Made by a program: the position numbers and the translations under genes. Shown here piece after piece: positions 11,512-22,300 of a DNA stretch of 64,000 nucleotides (positions are counted from its first letter, which is position 1; the number at the start of each line of letters is the position of its first letter). Source of the stretch: Phaseolus vulgaris (taxonomy: Eukaryota > Streptophyta > Magnoliopsida > Fabales > Fabaceae); assembly GCF_000499845.2 (NCBI RefSeq), contig NW_027174149.1, positions 1 to 64,000 of the forward strand, in the 5' to 3' direction. The notes beneath the pieces were generated by a model, which did no database searches, was not told where the DNA came from, and saw only the letters and a program-made list of their open reading frames with translations.

Positions 11512-11879
11512 GTTCTTGAAAAATATTCAAGTTTCTATATTTTTCTGAAAAAATCATTTTACAGGGCTGACAAGTTTTCTTTTGGGGAAGGTACCTCTTT
11601 GAATAAACCACCTCTATTTTATGGTAAAAATTATCAACTTTGGGATATAAGAATAAAGTTCTTTATTGAGTCACTAGATAAAGAAATATGGAATGTTATC
11701 TCAAACAATGTCTTGATGCATATACCTGAAATATAACTTTGTATTATCTAAAAATATAAGACATCACCTTGACTGTATATCTAAGAATACAATTATCTTT
11801 GCCCTTGATTCTGATGAATTTCTAAAGGTTTCAGAATGTATCACAGCCAAAGAAATATGGGATACTCTTGAGAAATGTC
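11512..11879 (+). pseudogene. Copia gag N-terminal fragment
   Basis: The frame through 11736 contains NKPPLFYGKNYQLWDIRIKF, the tryptophan-containing start of plant Copia gag (UBN2/DUF4219-like). After a stop, other frames hold SECITAKEIWDTLEKCH, a further gag block. The sequence then jumps to the acidic spacer (WLNKEESPADSS), so the middle of gag and the CCHC zinc knuckle have been deleted. No start codon can be assigned; the only upstream in-frame ATG lies inside the LTR. Confidence 0.75.
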
Positions 11880-12369
11880 ACAAGAACCCAAAGAGTGCTT
11901 GGCTGAACAAGGAAGAGTCCCCTGCTGATTCATCTTCTTCAAAAACCAAGATAGAGGTCTGCCTTATGGAAAAAGAAGAATCTGGATCAAACCAAGTAAG
12001 TACATCTTCTTCCAATAAATGTGAAAGTTATTTCCAACTACGTGATGCTTTACAAGAAACTCATGAAGAAGCTAAAAGATTAACCCTTCCAAATAACCGG
12101 TTGAAAAGTGAAAACAACTGGTTGAAAGAGAAAATCAAAGTTCTGGAAAATGATTTGCACAAATCAAATGCAGACATTCAAAATCTTGAACTGCTTTATC
12201 AAAACTCCTCTTGCAGATTTGATTCAATTTTTTGTAAAAATTGTGAATCCCTTCAAAAGAAAGTTTTATACCTTGTGAAAACTATTGACACAATTGGAGA
12301 TGGCAAATCAAATCTTGAGAATGCTTTAGCATCTTAAAAGTGTGTTTTTGGGAAATGTGGTATTGGTTT
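11880..12369 (+). repeat. Copia spacer array, segment 1 (first unit)
   Basis: First copy of the ~498-bp unit. In one frame it encodes an acidic/serine start (EESPADSSSSKTKIEVCLME), a Lys/Glu/Asn-rich coiled-coil stretch and a tail (NALAS, then in the other units CVFGKxGLGFNP). This order is the spacer between CCHC and protease in plant Copia polyproteins. Interrupted at 12369 by element II. Confidence 0.88.
12365..12369. other. Target site duplication GGTTT (left) of element II
   Basis: GGTTT at 12365-12369 and again at 26108-26112. The array unit is continuous across the two points once element II is removed. Confidence 0.93.
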
Positions 12370-13571
12370 TGTTCCGTCCGGTTGACCGGGATGTCTTCGT
12401 GCGCGACCTCAACCGTCAGCTAGGGACTCCTCCCCACTGGTTGCCTGCGGATTCCTGCAAAAAAGAGGACAAAAAGGTGCCCTAGCGGCCGTGTGCACTC
12501 CGACGCTCAAGTCAGCCAGCAAGAAACACCAAAAACTGTCCACCTACGTGTCTAAGCACCGCGTATGGCAATCTGAAGGTGGTAAAAGAACTGTGTATAT
12601 TTGTGTGTTGTCTCTTTCAGGCAAAAATATTCCCCAGTCACTTGTACGTAACCTTGAAGCACGAGCAAGCAACTAGAGAGTTCTCTGGTAAATTTGCCGA
12701 AAGTTTCCCCCTTTTCCAACATTCTCCGCGCTATTTAAACTACCCAAGCATTTAAAGCGCCTTAAAGTGCTTTTAATCACAAACGTAACGCACTCATTAA
12801 AGCGTTTAATTAGAAAACGTAGCGCATTTAAGACGTTGAAACGCTCGGGAGCCATTATAGTACCTGAATGCTCGAAAGGGAAACTGTATTGAATGACTCT
12901 TAATTCCTGGCACCTGACTAAAGGGTGTTTCCATTCTGACATGGCTGTTGTACACGTGGAGGGCCTCACGACGCCGTGACCCCATCTGGGGGCGTTTCTG
13001 CCCATCTGGGGACGTTTCTTCATGTGAGTCCTCCTGCTGAGAGTGCTACTGCGCTAGGGGTGACTTTTTAGGTGCCAACTCATGCCCCCAAGTATCTAGT
13101 CACTTACTTTGAAAGCGTATCTGCCTTCCTTTTGTACTCTGCACCCGGTTGCCCTGGGCGTGACTTTCCTCTTGAGTCGTATCTGCCCCACAGGCGTCTC
13201 TGGGGCGGCAGGAGCACTTCACGAGTCAGGCTGCCCTTCACTGGTTCTATTACTATGGCCTTGAAGCCACCTTCTCCTTCTCTTTATCGCTGCCCCGTGC
13301 TATTGGGACCTGAGGCCTTCCCACGGCGTCGCTCCCTCCATGGTCTTTCCTACCCATGGGTATCGGGGAACCACACCGTGATTGCCTTACTTTAGCACTG
13401 TTTGATCAAGCGACGCCCTGGTTGGGCGTCGCCTTCACCTAGGCGATGCCTTGCCTTGGCGACGCTTCCTCTTGGCGTCTCTCCACCCAGGCGACGCCTT
13501 GTGTTGACTTTGTCTCTCCAGCAGTTGACTTTGACCTTGACTTAGTCAACGCCCGGATACGGGACGGTACA
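12370..13571 (-). repeat. 3' LTR of element II (family 1)
   Basis: TGTTCCGTCCGG to GGGACGGTACA, 1202 bp, partner of 24904-26107. The right end holds GGCGACGCC-type repeats (13410-13500). On the element strand a weak TATA-like ACTATAATGG lies near 12856-12865. Confidence 0.95.
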
Positions 13572-13584
13572 CAAGCCCCCCAGT
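13572..13584 (-). other. Polypurine tract of element II
   Basis: Plus strand CAAGCCCCCCAGT; on the element strand ACTGGGGGGCTTG directly before the 3' LTR, where plus-strand priming is expected. The same tract is present in IV and VI, and a longer version in III. Confidence 0.7.
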
Positions 13585-13626
13585 CTTAAGCCGAAGACTT
13601 GTCTTCAGCGTCAAGACTAAAGCCTC

Positions 13627-13900
13627 GCCCACGCCGTCCACGTGCCATCCTGATGACGTGTCATTCTCTGGTGACTCAGCAACTCTTCGAATTATTGACG
13701 TGACATTTTCTGAACCACAGGGGTATTCTTAATGACTGATTGGACATCCCCTGAAATGAGGATGATAATACCTTTTGGGCTACCCTTGATCTCGCACCAC
13801 GTGGCCCATCGCGCGGCCATCCATCAGGGACCTTTGCGTTTCCCCTGGGTAATTGATCCCCTGACGCGTGGCACGATCCCACGGCCCTAGGTTAGCGCCT
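13627..13900 (+). promoter_or_regulatory. Candidate aORF1 promoter of element II (ACGT-core cluster)
   Basis: Contains CCACGTGCC, GATGACGTGTCA, GTGACTCAGCA, TTGACGTGACA, ACCACGTGGCC and ACGCGTGGCA within about 270 bp, upstream of the aORF1 leader. These are cores of G-box, TGACG and GCN4-type sites known to bind plant bZIP factors. The matching positions in IV, VI and III also carry ACGT cores. No convincing TATA box is seen, and promoter activity is an inference. Confidence 0.5.
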
Positions 13901-14072
13901 CTCGAGTTGCGAAATGTAACGTTTAAGTTACTCCAAACCCCGCGCTCACCCTACTGTTACATTCATTCACTCTGCAACTCCGCACTGTTCATCGCCTTCG
14001 AAACCCCTTTTCTCTGCAATTGCGATTCTCTCCTTGCTGCGCTCGTCTACTGCCTCCATTCCAATAACAAAG

Positions 14073-14283
14073 GTACGATCTCGGGTATTCACGACTCTTC
14101 CCTTTCGTCGCATTATAGGATTCATTGAACTGCCTGGGACTGTTGTTATTCTCGTATTACTGCATTTCTCCGCTTCTTCTTCCTCCTCTGATTTTTCTCG
14201 CGTGGGTGACGCTTCCTGGGGCTCTTTCCCCTTCTTGCCATGGCTAAACTTGCTAAACCCTTTTTCCTCTCTTCTTTCTCCAG
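14073..14283 (+). other. Inferred 5' leader intron of element II aORF1
   Basis: AAAG/GTACG donor and TTTCTCCAG acceptor, 211 bp, T-rich, ending 15 bp before the ATG at 14299. The same exon end AAAG/GTA and a similar length (211-259 bp) are present in the aORF1 leaders of C, III, IV and VI. Confidence 0.65.
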
Positions 14284-14298
14284 CTATCTATTTTCACC

Positions 14299-16584
14299 AT
14301 GACGCGCGCGAACGCGGAGCCTGATTCTTCTCCCACGACCCCCAAGTCCAACTACAAAGCCTTCTACCCCTGGGCCCCCGACGAACTCCTGAGTGAATGC
14401 ACCAGCCTGACTTCCTTCCAGGACCTGGAAGCTCACCGGGGGGATCCCCATTTGTACAACTTTAACGCCTTCTGCTGCACCCACGACGCCCACATATCCG
14501 TCCGTCCCGGCAGGCCTGGGGAACCTGTTTGTTTGGACGACAGACCTAGAAAGGGGAAACCCTTCTTCTTCATGTACCAGACCGTGTTCAAGCGCGTAGG
14601 AGTGCGTCTCCCATTCACTCCCTTCGAACGGGAGCTTCTCACCGAAATCAAAACTGCCCCCGCCCAGCTTCATCCCAACAGCTGGGCATTCGTGCGGGGC
14701 TTTCAAATTCTTTGTGGATACCTGGGCATCCCCCCTTCTGTAGATATCTTCCTGCATTTCTTTGAGGTGAAGAAACAGGGGAAAAGCTTCTGGGTAAGCT
14801 TTTCCGGGATCGGAGGCAGGATCCTCCTATCCCTCTTCCAGAATTCTTACAAGAACTGGAAAGGGAAATTCTTCAGGGTGTGCAGCGCCAAGCACGATCC
14901 CACAGCTTTGGATGGCTTCCCCCTTTACTAGACGGAGCGCCCTAAATTGCTCAGGGCCAAGACCCTGGAAGAGCTATCTCCTGCCGATAGGGAGGTAAGC
15001 AAAGCCTTGGCTGGGTTGGGGATCGTTTTTGATACCTTGAAGCTGGTCGCTAGCGAGTACAATGCTCACGCCCTGACCACCTACTCTGGTAAGGGGCTCT
15101 CCCCTCATCCTTTTGTTGTGAACAGCTTGCCATCGAACATTGGTTCCCCTGGACTGTTGTGCTTGTTTTACACTGTGCCATGTTACTTGCATTTCACGTC
15201 TCTTCATGTATTGTGAATTCGCATAGCTGCTTTAGTACTAATTCTTGCTGCTTGGTCTGTCTTGATGTAGGATCGGTGATGGGCGCTTCCAAGAGAATGA
15301 TGCTGGCGAAGGCAATGAAGGAGGCACGTGCCGCCAAGGCGGGCGCCTCCTCCACCCCTACTGCCGATCCTGTTCCCCCGCCGATTCTGTCGCCGCCTCC
15401 TCCGATCACCGTCGAGGCTATCTCGAGTTCACCTCCGTCATCTCCTCGCAGCCTTGCAGCACTTCAGACTCCTCGCTCTCCTCTACCTATCGCCGCTGTT
15501 CCCCTAGCCGCGGCCTCGTCACCGGCTCCAACCCCCCTTGACAAAGGGAAACGGGTTTTGGAGGTTCTAACGGATGATGAGGACTCAGAAGGCGTGGCTC
15601 CCTTCAGAAGAAGAAAATCTGCGCGGGTTCCTCTTTCGGTAGAGGCGTCGCCCCAGGGAGGGAACCCCTTCATGGATAACCCTCCGAGTGCGACCTCACT
15701 CCCCCCCATGACACTCCACGAGGAAAGGGGGGAAGGCGCCGAATCTGCCCCGCCTCCGCCGCCGGCAGAAACCATTGCTTCCCCTGCTTCCGTCGCTGCC
15801 GCCCCTGACTTCATCGCCATCCCTCCTCCGATTATGCATCTAATGAGGGGCTTCAGCGGCGGGACTCTGCCAGAGGGCACAGACAGGAAGGAAGGCATGC
15901 CCTTCTACCTGGGGGCCTTTCTGGCGGTGGCCCTTGAATGGCGCGCCCAGGCCAGAAACGTGGTCTTGCAAGCTCAAACTCTCCAGGCCTTGGAAACAAA
16001 GGCAACTACCCTGGAAGAGGAAATGAGGACCCTGGGGCGCCAGAACGAAGCGTATCAAACTTCTCTGAAACAAATGCAAGAGTCCAAGGCAGAAACTGAG
16101 AGGCAACTGGCCGAGGCATTGGAGCTCCAGGCTGGCCTCTACACTCGGGAAGTTGCTCTTCAAGTCCAGGGAACGGGTCTTCAGGAACTGGTCAAAACGG
16201 ATGCAGAAACTCGAAAGGACCTGAAGGACCGTTGCTGTGAACAGGCTGCCAAGATGGAGCGGATGGAGGGGGAAATGGCCACGCAGGCCAAAGCTTATGG
16301 ACCTTCTCCGGGCTGACTACGACAAATTACAGGTCGAGGTCAGTCGACTTCGCGTTGAGAAGGAGGCTCTAGAGAAGCAGGTGGCCTCTGGGGATGCCGC
16401 CGTTGAGGAGCTGGAGAAGGAGAAAAAGTCCCTTATCCAGGAGATGGCGGGTACTTTCGAGGAGGGGTTCCAAGAGGCTCTGACCCAGGCGTCCTGTGAG
16501 AACCCTGGCATCAATATTTCAAACTGCGACCCCATGCACCATGTCGTCGACGGGAAGGTCGTGCCCATGGACGTGGATGACTGA
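14299..16584 (+). pseudogene. Element II antisense ORF aORF1 (Transposase_28-like plus coiled coil)
   Basis: The start is ATG 14299, just after the inferred leader intron. Exon 1 (14299-15088) encodes the Transposase_28-like domain: YPWAPDELL, FKRVGVRLPF, FERELLTEI, APAQLHPNSWAFVRGF, FFEVKK, YKNWKGKFF, DGFPLY. A TGG to TAG change stops it at 14929-14931. Inferred intron 15089-15270 (phase 1) joins to exon 2, giving S-G-SVMG. Exon 2 carries a Pro/Ser/Ala-rich stretch, a basic patch (FRRRKSARV), a coiled coil and a C-terminus ending VDGKVVPMDVDD at 16584. One extra base near 16290 shifts the frame. Function unknown; antisense ORFs at this position are a known Tat-group trait. Two lesions make this copy inactive. 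Confidence 0.85.
15089..15270 (+). other. Inferred coding intron of element II aORF1
   Basis: TACTCTG/GTAAGG donor, TGATGTAG/GATCGG acceptor, 182 bp. Phase 1 with frame kept across it; the unspliced frame ends inside. Same position and phase as introns in IV (41053-41266) and VI (59369-59475). Confidence 0.7.
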
Positions 16585-16955
16585 ACCGCTGCCTCTCAAC
16601 CGCCACCTTCAGCTTCACGCTTAACAGCTCCACATACGATTCTGCTTATGCGATCTCATTTTCATCTTTTCCCTTCAAGCGCTTCGATTATTTTATCTGT
16701 GTTCTGCCCATTTCTTTCACTTCGTTGGGCGGTTTTGTATGATCGGGAAAGGTTGCACGTCAACCCTCACGCCCATGGAGAAGCTCACTTAGTGACGCCG
16801 TATCGTCCACGGGACGTCTCTGATACCGAAAGGTCCTTTCTTTAATCCTTAACGCTCGGCGCCCACGCCTAAGGAGAGGCCTGCTACAGCAGCACCGTAT
16901 CGTCCCGGGTGTCTAAAACGCTGAGTGCTATGGGGGGGGGGGGGTCTGTTCCCTC
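16585..16955. other. Noncoding stretch with a 12-14 G run
   Basis: AT-rich sequence behind aORF1, then a block (16790-16920) repeated in element VI (60980-61110). A run of G at about 16931-16944 is shorter in VI (about 61126-61134). No gene seen. Confidence 0.5.
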
Positions 16956-17310
16956 CATGGCCTTTCCTTCCCATAGGTATCGGGGAACGCCCTGGCAGTG
17001 ATTCGCTGGCGTCTGGCGGTCTCGTCTCCCTCCACAGTCTTTCCTACCTGTGGGTATCGGGGAGGCGACGCCTGTGACTAACTTTGCTTCCTTCACTTTC
17101 GTCTCCCTCCACAGTCTTTCCTACCCGTGGGTATCGGGGAAACAACGCCAGCAATTAACTTTGCTTCCTTCACTTTCGTCTCCCTCCATAGTCTTTCCTA
17201 CTTGTGTGTATCGGGGAGGTGACGCCAGCAATTAACTCTGCTTCCTTCACTTTCGTCTCCCTCCACAGTCTTTCCTACCTGTGGGTATCTGGGAGGCGAC
17301 GCCAGTTGGT
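16956..17310. repeat. ~77-bp minisatellite in element II
   Basis: GTCTTTCCTACC-type cores at about 17036, 17112, 17190 and 17268, each followed by GTGGGTATC and GGGGA or GGGAGGCGACGCC. The core CCTCCATGGTCTTTCCTACC is also present once in each family-1 and family-2 LTR, so the unit appears to be amplified from LTR-like sequence. A homologous array lies in VI. Confidence 0.8.
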
Positions 17311-17469
17311 ATTTGGGTTGGCGACGCCCGTGACGTCTCACGCTGGCGTCGCCCTTCACATCCTTCCGGGCGACGCCTCGGGCGTTTCCTTTACTTCGAC
17401 ATTGACTTTGATTCTTGCCTTGGTCGATGCCTGATGGCCGCGAAGAACTCAAGGCTTTGTCTGTGCCAT

Positions 17470-17765
17470 CCACGTGGCGCTCCTTGTATAGCTGATGGGA
17501 CGTTCCGTCATTCGACTAGATCCACGTGGCGCTGCTTGTATGGTTGATGGGGCATCTAGTCATTCCATTAAGTTCTGACTCCTGCTGTACTCCTGACTCA
17601 CTTTCGACGACGCATCGTACCACTGGATATTCTGCTGATACGACGTTTTCTGATTTAAACCAGTGGTGCCAGCGTCATCCTTTCGTCTTCTGCCACGTGT
17701 ATCAATCGTGCGGTGCGTCCATTCGCGTCTTTTGGCGCTCTAACCGCTTTATTTAACTCTTCAAA
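17470..17765 (+). promoter_or_regulatory. Candidate aORF2 promoter of element II
   Basis: TCCACGTGGCGC occurs at about 17470 and 17520, and GCCACGTGTATCAATCG near 17693. A TATA-like TTTATTTAA lies at about 17749-17757, some 180 bp before the ATG at 17934. The same arrangement is kept in VI (61560-61870). Inferred from motifs only. Confidence 0.55.
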
Positions 17766-17933
17766 CTCTGGAACTATCTTCATCATCATTTTCTCACTCT
17801 TCATAACCTACTTGCGTTCTTTCTTCTTGCACCCTTCCTTCTTGCACCCTTTCTTCTCTGTCGAAGGGTTGTTCTAACCTTCGCTCCCCTCGCTCAACTC
17901 TTGCATTTCTGGCAGTCCTGATCTTGTTAAAGA

Positions 17934-18918
17934 ATGTCGTTTCACGCTGCTTCCTCCAGGGTCCGTCCCAAAGATTTGTACCCTTGGGCTTCAAATGAAC
18001 TTCTTGACAAGTGTTCATGCTTACTCTCTACCAGGGCCATACGGGAGCACAAAGGGGAGTCATGTTCTTATGACCATCGGGCCTTCGCAAGGAGGCATGA
18101 TGACGACATCGCTGTGCTACCTTGCACTCTGGGGAACCAGTGTGTGGAGACGAACGGGCCAACGACGGGGTCCTTTTCTTTTACTTTTACCAGGTGGTGT
18201 TCAAGACCATCGGGGTGGTGTTCAAGACCATCGGGGTGCGCTTACCCTTCTCCTGGTTCGAGAAGGAACTGCTGACGGAGATCAACGTTGCTCCGGCCCA
18301 GTTATACCCCAACAGCTGGGCCTTTGTCAAAGCCTTCGATGTTCTCTTCGGGTTTTTGGGTTGTGCACCCTCGGTTGACCTCTTTCTCCACTTCTTTGAG
18401 GTGAAGAGGCAGAGACACAACCTCTGGGTAACTCTCAGCAATGTACCCGGAAGAGTTCTCTTCACACCCTTTCAAAGCTCGTTCACGGGGTGGAAAGGCT
18501 GGTTCTTCAAGATCTGCCGTACTGATCTTGTTCCCGACGCTCTGGAGGGGTTTCCGCTGTACTGGGTGAGAGAGGAAAAGGTCCTCAAAGCCAAACCCCT
18601 CAAGAATCTGGCTCCAAGTGATCAAATAGCTTGCCAGATTCTTGCTGAGGCGGGAGGTTTTGACTCTGCTACGGTGATCAGCCTGGAGTTCAACGCTGGG
18701 ACTCTTGAGAAGTACATATGTAAAGAACCACTGCTTTAGGAAACTCGGCCTTCGTTACTTCTAACTGTGCCTGTCTTTCTTCATGGTGTCTCCAACACAT
18801 CTTTTCCCCTGGTGCAGGTTCGAAAATAAACCAAGAAAAGAGGACACGACTTACTCGAGCGCTGCGGGCTGGAAAAGGGGCTTCGCCTTCCTCCAGTGAT
18901 GACTCTGATGAGCGCTGA
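17934..18918 (+). pseudogene. Element II second antisense ORF (aORF2), one frameshift
   Basis: Starts at ATG 17934 and encodes the same domain type as aORF1 but a different version: DLYPWASNELLD, DDDIAVLPCTLG, RLPFSWFEKELLTEI, APAQLYPNSWAFVKAF, FFEVKRQRHNLWV. Compared with VI, one G is missing near 18130, which shifts the frame. A 21-bp in-frame duplication gives VVFKTIG twice (about 18185-18235). Inferred phase-1 intron 18720-18817 joins a short exon 2 ending in TGA at 18916-18918 (SSSDDSDER). It lacks the long coiled-coil exon of aORF1. It resembles the aORF fragment of element III more than its neighbour aORF1. Confidence 0.82.
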
Positions 18919-19104
18919 GAAGTGGCTTGTTCGTGTTTTTGCATGATTTGTAGCGTTTGCTCCGTTTGTACTGCTCCCATTGTATTGAACATTGCTTGTA
19001 ACAACAGCTTTTCAATGTCATACTTGATTTTTGTAACGCTACTTCACTTTGCATATGCTTCATGTACTGCGCGCTTTCCTTTCGTCTCGTTCTTCCAACG
19101 ATGC

Positions 19105-19230
19105 ATGTCTTCACTTGAGCGACGCCTGCTCAGGGCAACGCCCTTATCTAGGCGGCGCCTTCTTTCTGGGCGACGCCAGAACCTAGGCGACGCCTTCTTT
19201 CTTGGCGACGCCATGGCCTAGGCGGCGCAT
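19105..19230. repeat. GGCGACGCC short repeat cluster in element II
   Basis: About seven GGCGACGCC or GGCGGCGCC cores at 15-25 bp spacing, separated by TTCTTTCT or CCTAG spacers. The same motif crowds the LTR ends of families 1 and 2. Confidence 0.75.
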
Positions 19231-19300
19231 CACATAATCTTCAAACAAGGAAAGATAAAGGCTGAAAACCAAGGCACTTCTTTTTCTCAAACTGGTTTTT

Positions 19301-19356
19301 CCTTTTATTAGGGTGACCTCATTAAAAAACCCCCGAGGGGGAAAAAGAGCGTCCCC
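19301..19356 (-). other. Conserved post-pol block of element II
   Basis: On the element strand: GACGCTCTTTTTCCCC, CTCGGGGG, TTTTTTAATGAGGTCACC, CTAATAAAAGG. CCCCC/GGGGG can pair as a hairpin followed by a T-run. It begins 34 bp behind the pol stop. The block is present in VI, IV and C. Confidence 0.75.
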
Positions 19357-19389
19357 TTCAACTAAATTGTTACATACTGCTTACATAAG

Positions 19390-22300
19390 TCAACTGAAAT
19401 AAAATTTTAAGTTGGCTGCATTCCAACTGCGCGGGATGGGCCCTCCGTCTAAAGTCTCCAGGTTGTACGAACCGTTGCCCTTAGCCTCAGTAACTCTGAA
19501 GGGCCCAGTCCACTTGGGAGACAGCTTATTCTCCAACTCGTATGGGTGAGCTTTTCTCATTACTAGGTCGCCAACCTGAAACTGTCGCGGCTTTACCTTA
19601 GAGCTATATTGTCGCTCTACTCTTCTCTTCGTCGCTTCAGCTTTTATTCTGGCTTCTTCCCTGGCTTCTTCTAGCAGATCCAGGTTTACCCGCCTCTCCT
19701 CATTGGACTCCTCCACCACGAAGTTTTGAAAACGTGGTGAGCTTTCATGTATTTCTACTGGAAACATCGCGTCCGACCCGTACACCAAACTGAAGGGCGT
19801 CTCCATAGTAGAGGATTGGGGCGTGGTGTCATATGCCCATACAATCCTTGGCACCTCTTCCGCCCACGCCCCTCTGGCTTTCTCTAACCTTCTTTTTAAC
19901 CCCCTCAACAGAACTCTGTTTGCCGACTCTACTTGTCCATTGGTCTGGGGGTGTTCAACCGACGTGAACACTTGTTTGATTCCTACTTCAGCACACAAAT
20001 TTCTCAACTGCTGACTGGCAAACTGGGTCCCATTGTCAGATATCAGGCGCCTAGGTACGCCAAAGCGACACACAATGTTTCTCCACACGAAATGCTGTAC
20101 CTTATGCGCAGTGATCTGTGCCACGGGCTCTGCCTCTATCCACTTAGTGAAGTATTCGATGGCGATGATCAGATACTTCATCTGCCTGATTGCCAGTGGG
20201 AAAGGGCCCAGGATGTCAATTCCCCATGTATGGAAAGGCCACGGGCTGTATATGGACCGCAACTCTTCTGGCGGTGCCTTGTGCCAGTCGGCGTGCTTTT
20301 GGCATTGCTTACACCGCTGGGCGTGCCGTGCGCAATCCTCTTTCACTGTTGGCCAGAAGAAACCTGCGCGTATTACCTTGGAGGCTAAGGATCTTCCTCC
20401 TACATGGCTTCCGCAGATGCCTTCGTGTAGCTCCGCCATTATCCTGGTGCACTCATCGCCACTGACGCATGTTAGGATAGGGTGAGTGAAGCCGTGCCTG
20501 AACAGCACCCCATCCACCAAAGTATATCTTGCGGCATTTCTTTTGACTTTTTTACCCTCTTCAGGGTCCACTGGAAGAGCCCCATCCGCCAGGTATCGTT
20601 TATAGGGCGTCATCCAGGTGTCTCCCTTGGACAAAACACAGACCTGCATCTGCTCTTCCTCAGGCACACCCGCGTATATGCTGATGCAGGGCGCCCTCTG
20701 CGTATCTTGGGTCAAAGAGGAATGACTCCTCGGCCTTCCCCTTGATGTATAAATCTGGAGGACATCCACCCTGTTGTCTTCCACGAATCGACGCGGAGCT
20801 TTGAGAGTCTCCTGGATCACTGTCCTCTGTCTACCCCCCTTGCCTGAGCTGGCCAGCTTTGCGAGCAGGTCAGCTCTGGCATTCTGCTCCCTCGGGACAT
20901 GTACCAGCTCAAGAGCGTTGAACGCCCCCTTCAATAACTGGACGTATCTCAGATACGCCACCATCTGTGGGTCCTTCGCCTGGAATTCACCTGACACTTG
21001 CCCCGTAATCAACTGAGAGTCGCTCTTCACCAGGAGGTTCTGTGCGCCCATCTCCTTGGCCAAGAGCATTCCTGCTATCAGGGCTTCATATTCTGCCTGA
21101 TTGTTACTTGCCTCGAAGGCAAAACGCAGGGCCTGCTCGATCAGTATGCCGTCGGGTCCCTCCAAGACTATTCCTGCACCGCTCCCTTGTTGGTTTGAAG
21201 AGCCATCAACCGAGAGCAGCCACTGCGAACTCGCTTCCACCTCTTGCTCACCTCCGGGCGAAAGTTCTGCTACAAAATCTGCGTACACCTGCCCTTTGAT
21301 GGATCCTCTAGGCTCGTACTGGATGTCGAATTCTGACAGTTCCACTGCCCAGCGTACCATTTTTCCTGCCACATCGGGTTTCTGCAGCACTTTCTGTATA
21401 GGGAGGTTGGTCATCACCACCACTGTAAAGCTGTGGAAGTAATGACGGAGCCTCCTAGCAGAGAACACTACCGCCAGCGCCGCCTTCTCTAGTGCTTGGT
21501 ACCTCGTCTCAGCCCCCTGTAGGGCCTTGCTTACGAAGTAGATGGGTTTCTGACTCTGGTCCTGCTCTTGGACCAACACAGAACTGATGGCCCACTCCGT
21601 TACAGTAAAATACAACCGGAGGGGCACGCCCGTTACCGGCTTGCAGAGGACCGGTGGCGTCGCTAGGTACTCCTTCAGCTTAATGAAAGTCTCTTCGCAT
21701 TCATCAGTCCATGCAAAGCGACTGTTTCTCTTGAGGCACTGGAAGTACGGGTGCCCCTTTTCTCCTCCGGCGGAAACAAACCTCGAGAGCGCCGCCATCC
21801 GCCCTGTCAACTGTTGCACCTCCTTTACCGATGACGGGCTCCGCATGGCGATAATAGCCGCACATTTGTCGGGGTTCGCCTCTATCCCCCTCTCGGTGAG
21901 CAAAAAACCCAAGAACTTACCGGCCTCGACCCCAAAAACACACTTCTCGGGGTTCAACTTGAGGCGGTATTTGGATATTGTGTTGAACAACTCCTCCAGG
22001 TCTGCCATGTGCTGCACTCTATTCTGCGACGCCATCACCATGTCGTCTACATAAGCGTACACATTCCTCCCAAGCATTGGCGCCAGGACCTTGTCCATTA
22101 GCCTCTGGTACGTGGCGCCCGCATTTTTCAGCCCAAAGGGCATCACCTTGTAGCAGTAACTGCATGTCTCCGTCATGAATGCAGTCTTGCTCTCGTCTCT
22201 TGGGTGCATCTTGATTTGGTTGTACCCTGAAAAGGCGTCTAGGAAACTTAACACCTTGCTGCCGGACGCACTGTCTACCAAGGCGTCGATGCTGGGCAAC

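Noticed and set aside
11449..11736. A 95-codon frame taken as a complete gag start
   Set aside because: Its ATG lies inside the Copia LTR before the PBS; only the part after about 11560 resembles gag.
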